From: Varanus komodoensis
Lineage: Eukaryota; Chordata; Lepidosauria; Squamata; Varanidae
Assembly: GCF_004798865.1 (NCBI RefSeq)
Contig: NW_025335941.1
Span: forward strand, 12,008,874-12,072,873
Length of the DNA stretch: 64,000 nucleotides
Direction of reading: 5' to 3'
Part shown: in pieces, positions 58,196-64,000 of the stretch
Layout: every line of letters starts with the position of its first letter
Numbering within the stretch: position 1 is the first letter of the stretch
The notes under the pieces: model-generated
The model's input: only the letters and a program-made list of their open reading frames with translations
Told to the model about the DNA's origin: nothing
The model's database searches: none
Made by a program: the position numbers and the translations under genes

Positions 58196-60098
58196 AGACC
58201 AATAGATCTATTCTACAAATTAACTCAGAGTTGAAAACCATTCCTGTCAGCAGGATTACACTATTGTTGTAGGTCTACAAATTGCCCCCATTTAAATTTT
58301 ATGTAAGACTGCAATGAATGAACTCATATACTTCAACGGATTAGGTTTTTACATCCATCCATCCATATATACATACCTACTAACCATTCTGAGTGACAGT
58401 ATTAAATTAGACAGTAATTTAAATATTAATTCCAATTCTACTGTAGATGTAAACACAATTAAATAGCACACAAATCACTAGTCTGTAATTGGAAGGCTCC
58501 AGAGCTGACATGGGTATTAATTAAGGTATTATTGGAATTGGGGAAGCATTTTAATTGAATGGATAATGACATGAGAATTGAATAGAATAGAATCCTGTTT
58601 GGTCGCTTTGATTACTTGAGGCGAGCTGTGTGCGTGCGGAGTTCCGCTCATGAGGTGAAAGTCTGAGAACCACACCCTGAGTGTAACTCGCATTTGCCAC
58701 TGTGGGCAGCTCTGTGATGACGTTCTGGATGTGGACTGGATTGCTCTTGTGCTGGATGTCACAACTGCATGACCTGGGCCATTGCTGCCCAATTTTTCTC
58801 AAGCCATATTCTCCCCATATTCTTTGATGCCTCTATGAGAGAGGTAATGAATGGCCAGGGGAACCAAGTGGTGCATCTCTTGGTGGACTAAGAGATGCAT
58901 TGCAGGTGAAGGCTTGCATATTTGAAACTTCTGCTTATACAGAGCCAGTGGTATATAAGGAAAGTTTCTGGCCAACCCTCTTCCTGACATGGCAACTCTT
59001 TGTGATGGAAGGCTTATACACGGTGGAACATGCAATCCCCGTCTTCCTGACTGAAGGAGTACAGCTGGAAGAAGAGCTGTATGATCATCCCCATTTTTAC
59101 ACAAATCTCTGAATTAGGTCTAATTTTGGCTTTGGGAGATTTAAGAAAAAAGATTGTAGCACATAAAGTAACTAATAACTCCCAGAGCACACTACAACAT
59201 AATGCTATTCCAAGCAAGACTTTTTAAAATGAGACTTGAATGGGCAAATAATTAATAATAATTATAATTATAATAATAAGCAGAATTAAAATGACCACAT
59301 TTTGTGTTGCCTTATATGTGAAATAGTGTTTAGATTTTACCCTTGCAAATGGCTCACAGATAATTTTAAATAAACAGAATAAAAATAACCTATGGCTGTG
59401 TTTTCCTACCTAATATAACCATTAAAACTAACATAACCATTTTATTATTAAATGTAATTTAAAATGTATTAGCTGTGGGGAAGGGGATTTCAAAGTGAGT
59501 GATGAAGGAGGGGTTGGGTTGGCAGGGTCTATCACCAGGAAAAGGAGGGTGCTAGAATGTGGGTAAAAATGGAAATAAAACCTCCAGACTTAATTATACT
59601 GTGTATGTTCAAATCATAGCCTTTAATTTGTTCCTTGATAGTAAGAGATTTAGCAAACATTGTGTGGTAAGTTATTCGACAGCCACATTTATCTAGTAAT
59701 TAGCTCTAGGAAAATGTGAATTATTCAGAAATAAAAATCCAGTTTCAAAAGCAAAAAAAAAGCTTAAACTGTGAACTACACCACACTGCCCTAAATATAT
59801 ATCCCACTTCTCCAAGCGATGAGAAGCACGAGGGATCAGACTTAGGTTGGTTTGTTTTCCTTTAGGAGAGGGGTTACTGAAATACTATGAGATTTTCTAA
59901 TATTGATGTTTATTCACAGACAGACTGTATGAGCCTGGGCACAGAATTTAACACTCCGTCTGCCAAAGTCTGCTGTCCAACAGAGCTCCAGGGAGAAGCA
60001 GGCCCTCACAGGTTCTTTCCATGGTTTCTAGAAGCCATACTGCAGCCATCCACTGCTTTCTTTCCATCTCACTCAAAATGTCCCTTTGCACAGACTTA
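58196..60098. other. Unique AT-rich DNA, no gene seen
   Basis: No transposon recognised. A 10-bp perfect hairpin lies at 58872-58899. The stretch 58495-58560 (GGTATTAATTAAGGTATT, CATTTTAATTGAATGG) is rich in homeodomain-like cores. A 70-codon frame at 58900-59112 has no recognised domain. Confidence 0.4.
58872..58899. repeat. Short perfect hairpin
   Basis: TGCATCTCTT (58872-58881) and AAGAGATGCA (58890-58899) form a 10-bp stem with an 8-nt loop. Confidence 0.9.
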
Positions 60099-60145
60099 GG
60101 TTGTTGTTGTTGTTGTTGTTGTTATTATTATTATTATTATTATTA
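60099..60145. repeat. (GTT)8(ATT)7 block left of gap
   Basis: G followed by eight GTT and 22 nt of ATT repeat, 47 nt in all. It is identical to the block at 60246-60292 on the other side of the gap, so it is probably the same locus assembled twice. Confidence 0.95.
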
Positions 60146-60245
60146 NNNNNNNNNNNNNNNNNNNNNNNNNNNNNNNNNNNNNNNNNNNNNNNNNNNNNNN
60201 NNNNNNNNNNNNNNNNNNNNNNNNNNNNNNNNNNNNNNNNNNNNN
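60146..60245. other. Assembly gap of 100 N
   Basis: Exactly 100 N, an unknown-size placeholder, placed inside a triplet microsatellite. Confidence 0.99.
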
Positions 60246-60292
60246 GGTTGTTGTTGTTGTTGTTGTTGTTATTATTATTATTATTATTATTA
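60246..60292. repeat. (GTT)8(ATT)7 block right of gap, L2 tail
   Basis: Same 47 nt as 60099-60145. Here it adjoins an L2-like 3' end, so it is the genuine microsatellite tail of the reversed element. Confidence 0.95.
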
Positions 60293-60480
60293 GAACATTT
60301 CTATGCCGCCCCTTGCTGAAGCCTCGGGGCGGCTTACAACACAATAAAATACAATACAATACAAAAATAACAATATAAAATTAAAATTAATAATATAAAA
60401 TAAATAAGAAATATAAATGATATAAAGAAGTTATAAAAGAAAAGTTATAAAAGAAAAGAAAGGAAAAGGTTGCAACATCC
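60293..60480 (-). mobile_element. L2-like LINE 3' end (reverse)
   Basis: GAACATTTCTATGCCGCCCC, with GCCGCCCC (60305-60312) and GGGGCGGC (60326-60333) as hairpin arms, then TTACAACACAATAAAATACA and an A-rich 3' UTR complement. Same family as 57053-57128 with a near-identical terminal hairpin. The element appears 5'-truncated within the UTR; further right I see no coding similarity. Confidence 0.88.
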
Positions 60481-61442
60481 AAGTACTGAGAGCAACCATC
60501 CAACAACTGCCCTAATCAAAATGTGTCGACTGTTAAGGGATTTTCCACAGTCCTTCAAGTTCCATTAACTTCTCCTGTCCAAACCCCCTGTCCCGCAACA
60601 AAAGGGACATCTTGAGAGGTGGTGCAAAACGATGCATTCCAAATGTCAGAAGGGTAATGGCACTTGGTTGCAGAAACTGTCCTTGCAATGTGTTAGATTA
60701 TATACTTACAACATACTGAATTATCATTTTTAACTTGCAAATGAACATGGCTTTAATACTAAATAAGGAATTGCTCCTCCTCATTCCTCACTCCCCGCTT
60801 CTACCAAAAAGGGGACAATTGGGCATATTTTCCTGGCCAGCAGGCTACTGCCATTTTGGCTGCAATTGCTCCCGGGGCTGGAGGATTCTTGGTGCTGCAA
60901 CACCGATATGCCTAATCCGAAGGCTGGGCTATTCTTTGCCTTTTCCTCCAAACAAGACCCAACAAGCAGCTTAGGTATCATAGTAGATTTTACAAAAACA
61001 GGAGTCTCTCAGGCCATATTACAAACTCTGATCTTCAAAGCATTTCCTTGAGAGTCGCTGTTTGGTTAAAAACAGATAAAGAGCCTCCTTTGGGCTGAGG
61101 GAACTTGTCTGTTGGTTCTTGGATCCTGGCTACAGACCAGGGTGCGCTGCTTTGCACACCCCTTTGGTGCTGTGTTTCTTGTGGGAAAACTGGGTGTCAG
61201 AACAGATATCTTAGCACTTACCCGTAGCAGTTAACTTTTTAATTAAAAGGTATTGAGACATATTAATTATCAGTTCACTATTTTCAATCTCTATGCCGAC
61301 AAGGGAATTAACGTGTTCAGGAGAAGCCTCCGCCATTATTTCTTTACATTCTGAAAGGCTGAAGCTAAAAGTACAGCCTTTCCCCCAACCATTTGCAAGT
61401 GACATTGAAAAAAGTTAAAGCAAAGAAGAATCTCTTCATGCA

Positions 61443-61445
<3 letters not shown>
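60481..61445. other. Unique DNA, no gene seen
   Basis: No feature recognised; 60481-60680 might be further 3' UTR of the adjoining LINE, but nothing matches what I know. Confidence 0.4.

Positions 61446-61495
<50 letters not shown>
61446..61495. repeat. (TC)n microsatellite
   Basis: About 25 uninterrupted TC units. Confidence 0.98.
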
Positions 61496-61498
<3 letters not shown>

Positions 61499-62607
61499 TT
61501 CATTATTCTGGATTTCTAAAGCAAAACCTTCTATTAGGGATAAGCATTCCTGTTCCACAATACCAAAAGCATACAGTGTTTAAGGCCTTGGGAAAACATG
61601 AATCTTCCTTAGATGATACTTAGGACCAGACCATCCTGATGGCCTGATTGATGACAGCTGCTCCATTGTACCGGTAGCTGGACTTGCATTACTTTTCAGC
61701 CTCTGCATCAACCTGGTGCTTAGAACTGATAACAGTATCAAACATCAAGAGGCACTTTACACTGCAGCGGAAACAAGGTTTCACTGCTGTTTCCAGGTAA
61801 ACATGCTTAGCTGGATGCAGACTTAGTCCTACTTAGAATAGACTCATTGAATTCAAGAGAATCTAAGTTAGTCACACCTCTCCTGAACTTAATTCCCTCA
61901 ACTCCCCTTAACTCCTACTCTTATGAATAATTGTGCATCAAATCTACAAGGTGTAAAGGAAGACATGTCCCCAAACACTTTGCGAGAGTATGTCATCAAA
62001 GCCCAGCCAAGTTAATATTTGGATTGAGATTAGTCAGAATATGGATATGAAAAATCTGCAGTTTCAGAACCCCATTTAATAAGACAGCTGTGTACAGAAC
62101 ATTTCTGCATCTAAATCTTTATTATAGTGTGGCTATAAAAGGCAGTTGTGTGCAGAGGAAAATTCCACTGATCCAACAACCTGGATGCAGGCCCAGCACA
62201 ATTAATGGGTAGAGAAGGGAAACAGCTTTGGTCACCACCAGTACGAATGATTCGCTGAGGGTTCTCATGTCCCTCTGAGTCTAGGCCAATGTCTTGAAAC
62301 TTATCAAATTCAGAACCCAGTTTTAAGCTAGCCAAGCATTTGGAAACCCAGTTCTTAATGTTTGTACCATATATTTGTATGGTGGTAGTGCTTTTGTCAC
62401 AACAACTCACATTAGATCAGGCAATAAATACCCAATAATGAGTTTTGACCCACCAAATGAAGAACAGTGGTGAGGGCACTCTGTTTCTATCCTGGCTGAG
62501 AAAGGTTTCCTCCCCAATTCCATCCAAAACCATAACTCACTTCACTGCACATCTGATAACCATATTATTGTATCTGTTTACTATGTGTTTATGGTTTACT
62601 ACTATTT

Positions 62608-62609
<2 letters not shown>
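61496..62609. other. Unique DNA with one short-repeat relic
   Basis: The stretch 61812-61870 (AGTCCTACTTAGAATAGACT, CATTGAATTCAAGAGAATCT, AAGTTAGTCA) is a copy of the squamate 'gtcctactcagagtagacccattgaa..' repeat. No gene. Confidence 0.5.

Positions 62610-62649
<40 letters not shown>
62610..62649. repeat. (GT)n microsatellite
   Basis: About 19 uninterrupted GT units. Confidence 0.98.
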
Positions 62650-62650
<1 letters not shown>

Positions 62651-63049
62651 ATATGTGTTTTTGTATGGCTATTTTTCAGCAGGTCTCTTCCAAGTATGCT
62701 AGGGTCAACAGAATGTAATCTCAGGCTCTCTTGGATGTTTACTCCATTGTCACTTCATATTTAAAGTTTCATGAGTTAAATCTTTAATGATGTTATGTAA
62801 TTTAATGCAGCTGACATCACTTGATACTCTTGATGAGTGTTGAATAACATATAATTAACTCACAGAAGACAAGCAAGTTATTTACTTCTGTCCAGACTAT
62901 ATTGTTGCAAAAAACAGAAACTACCTGCTTCCTCAGTGTGATTTGCAGATAAACCATAAAAAGCCATACAATACTACAAAGGCAGGTTGCAGTTCTAAGC
63001 AGGAGACACAGACTGGGTTTGCATGGCACAAACAAAAGTCACAGTTTAT
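62650..63049. other. Unique AT-rich DNA, nothing seen
   Basis: No feature recognised. Confidence 0.45.
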
Positions 63050-63330
63050 TTACTGTTGTAGGTTTGTTGTGTTGTCCACACTCAGTCCTGTTATATCACC
63101 ATGGGTTGTTTTAGGCCTGGAAACCACAACAAGAAGTTCTCATCTGTTGGAGGATTGTCTGCCATTGCCTGCTGCAATTGTCTGCCCTGACATTCAGACT
63201 CAGAGCCTGGAAAAGGCAGCAAGGGAAGGGGCCTTTCCAGGCATCTACTCTCTGTTACAACAGCTTCCTAGCAAAACATGCGGCACCACTTGGTTTGTTC
63301 GTATTGTCTGAGCTCTATGTCCTTTACCTC
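63050..63330 (+). repeat. Unclassified dispersed repeat, copy 2
   Basis: Shares CTGGAAACCACAACAAGAA (63117-63135) and patchy flanking similarity with 8075-8410. Family unknown to me. The surrounding DNA shows no tail, terminal repeat or target duplication I can define. Confidence 0.45.
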
Positions 63331-63453
63331 TTTATTGTCTGAAATGGGGGAAAGCAGGTAAATCATGGTGAGAGAAGGGGTGAATTAAAAGCAAAAGTGT
63401 TTATTTTTTAAAAAAAAGCATTAAAGAGGTGGAGGTCCAGTCAGGCAGGGAAA

Positions 63454-63525
63454 TATTTTATTTTTTTATTTTTATTTTTTTTATTTATTTTTATTTAATA
63501 AGGACTGCCTTATTTAATAAGGACT
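63454..63525. repeat. T/A-rich simple repeat plus 19-bp duplication
   Basis: TTTTATTTTTATTTTTT-type low complexity at 63454-63500. TATTTAATAAGGACT then occurs twice (63492-63506, 63511-63525). Confidence 0.85.
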
Positions 63526-63724
63526 ACCTACCTCAAACCTTAGCAAACCAGTCAGGAAGAGGTAGATAAGGGAAATAAGAAACAATGTAGAAATGCAGGG
63601 GGCTTTGCTCACTGGGGCTGCTGGGTTGCATGGCAAGTGTGGGAGGATGGAGGGCAGCAGAAAATGATGGAGCCACCAGAGTTGTTGATCCATGGTAGGT
63701 AGCTACCAGCCATGGTGAACCAAA

Positions 63725-63940
63725 GAGCCAGTGTGCTGTGGTGGTGGTGACAGTGCTGGACTGGGGACCTCGAAGATCCAGGTTCTATCCCCACCTGGCC
63801 ATAAAGCTCACTGGGTGTCTTTTGGCCAGTCACAGACTCTCAGCTCAGTCCACCTCATATAGTTGATGTGAGGATGCAGTGCAGTGCTGTAAGCTGCCTT
63901 GGGTGCCCCTCAAGAAGAAAAAAGCTGGAATAGGAAAGAG
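63725..63940 (+). mobile_element. tRNA-derived squamate SINE, near full length
   Basis: Head GAGCCAGTGTGCTGTGGTGG (A-box region), B-box-like GGTTCTATCCC (63781-63791), CCTGGCCATAAAGCTCACTG, GGTGTCTTTTGGCCAGTCAC, GACTCTCAGCTCAGTCCACC, GTTGATGTGAGGATGCAGTG and GTAAGCTGCCTTGGGTGCCC, then a purine-rich end. All blocks of the family are present in order, making this the most complete tRNA-SINE in the window. No microsatellite tail. Confidence 0.92.
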
Positions 63941-64000
63941 GCAGGGTGGTGGTGGGGATCAGCCTTGCTTGCCATGACATGCAAACCAATTCACTGATAC

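Noticed and set aside
58900-59112. 70-codon frame with balanced amino-acid composition
   Set aside because: Looks protein-like at first sight, but I recognise no family, it begins in a hairpin region, and an antisense frame overlaps it.
60021-60359. Frames spanning the gap with poly-Cys/Tyr or poly-Leu/Ile
   Set aside because: They are translations of GTT/ATT microsatellites and N bases.
61393-61623. Ser-Leu repeat protein frame
   Set aside because: Translation of the (TC)n microsatellite.
63725-63940. Functional tRNA gene
   Set aside because: The A and B box regions are imperfect, no cloverleaf forms over about 73 nt, and the sequence continues with the SINE body.
1-64000. Endogenous retrovirus, LTR element or Polinton
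   Set aside because: No paired long terminal repeats, primer-binding-site-like start, or retroviral or Polinton protein motif was seen in any frame.
1-64000. CRISPR array or prokaryotic gene cluster
   Set aside because: The repeats are microsatellites and interspersed elements. There are no spaced identical repeats, operons or ribosome binding sites, and the composition is vertebrate.

Overview
The window looks like squamate reptile (lizard or snake) nuclear DNA. It contains no protein-coding host gene that I can support. The assignment rests on the repeat mixture: fragments of L2-like, CR1 and BovB/RTE LINEs, tRNA-derived and 5S rRNA-derived SINEs, a small hAT-type element, and many di- and trinucleotide microsatellites. 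It has AT-rich single-copy DNA between repeats and low CpG except in one LINE fragment. The open frames are short, they overlap simple repeats or transposon relics, and none shows a recognisable host domain. The region is best read as intergenic or intronic. I cannot name the species or the flanking gene.

Layout. 1-14 kb: single-copy DNA with an assembly gap (172-271), a CR1 end (2136), an L2 relic (4240), tRNA-SINEs (9218 and 13590) and an L2 tail (10502). 14-26 kb: mostly unique DNA with a second L2 tail (15572), a CR1 piece (22797) and a reversed BovB end (25323). 26-38 kb: the most repeat-dense part, with tRNA-SINE, BovB, 5S-SINE, L2 ends, a CR1 3' end (32160), an abutting BovB/L2 pair (35562-35878) and a CR1 block of about 750 bp (36752-37500). 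38-50 kb: small tandem repeats, another tRNA-SINE, an old reversed L2 coding relic (46575), a G/C homopolymer cluster (48339-48435) and a complete-looking 214-bp hAT-type MITE with an 8-bp target duplication (48545-48758). 50-64 kb: a quiet AT-rich stretch, a tRNA/CR1 composite SINE (53574), the youngest-looking element (an L2 fragment with an open reverse-transcriptase C-terminus, 56375-57128), a second 100-N gap flanked by an exact 47-bp duplication (60099-60292), and a full-length tRNA-SINE (63725).

How the parts relate. Non-autonomous elements here carry heads from tRNA or 5S rRNA and tails resembling CR1 or L2, which fits mobilisation by the LINE families present. Several L2 copies share a GC-rich hairpin just before a microsatellite tail. 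Nothing in the window looks like an operon, CRISPR array, intact retrovirus or novel protein system. The points most worth following up are the gap-flanking duplication, the hAT MITE, the 5S-head/L2-tail chimera, a 32-nt exact duplication beside a hairpin, and a possibly unclassified dispersed repeat shared by 8.1-8.4 kb and 63.0-63.3 kb. Repeat family names are from memory of consensus sequences and were not checked by search.
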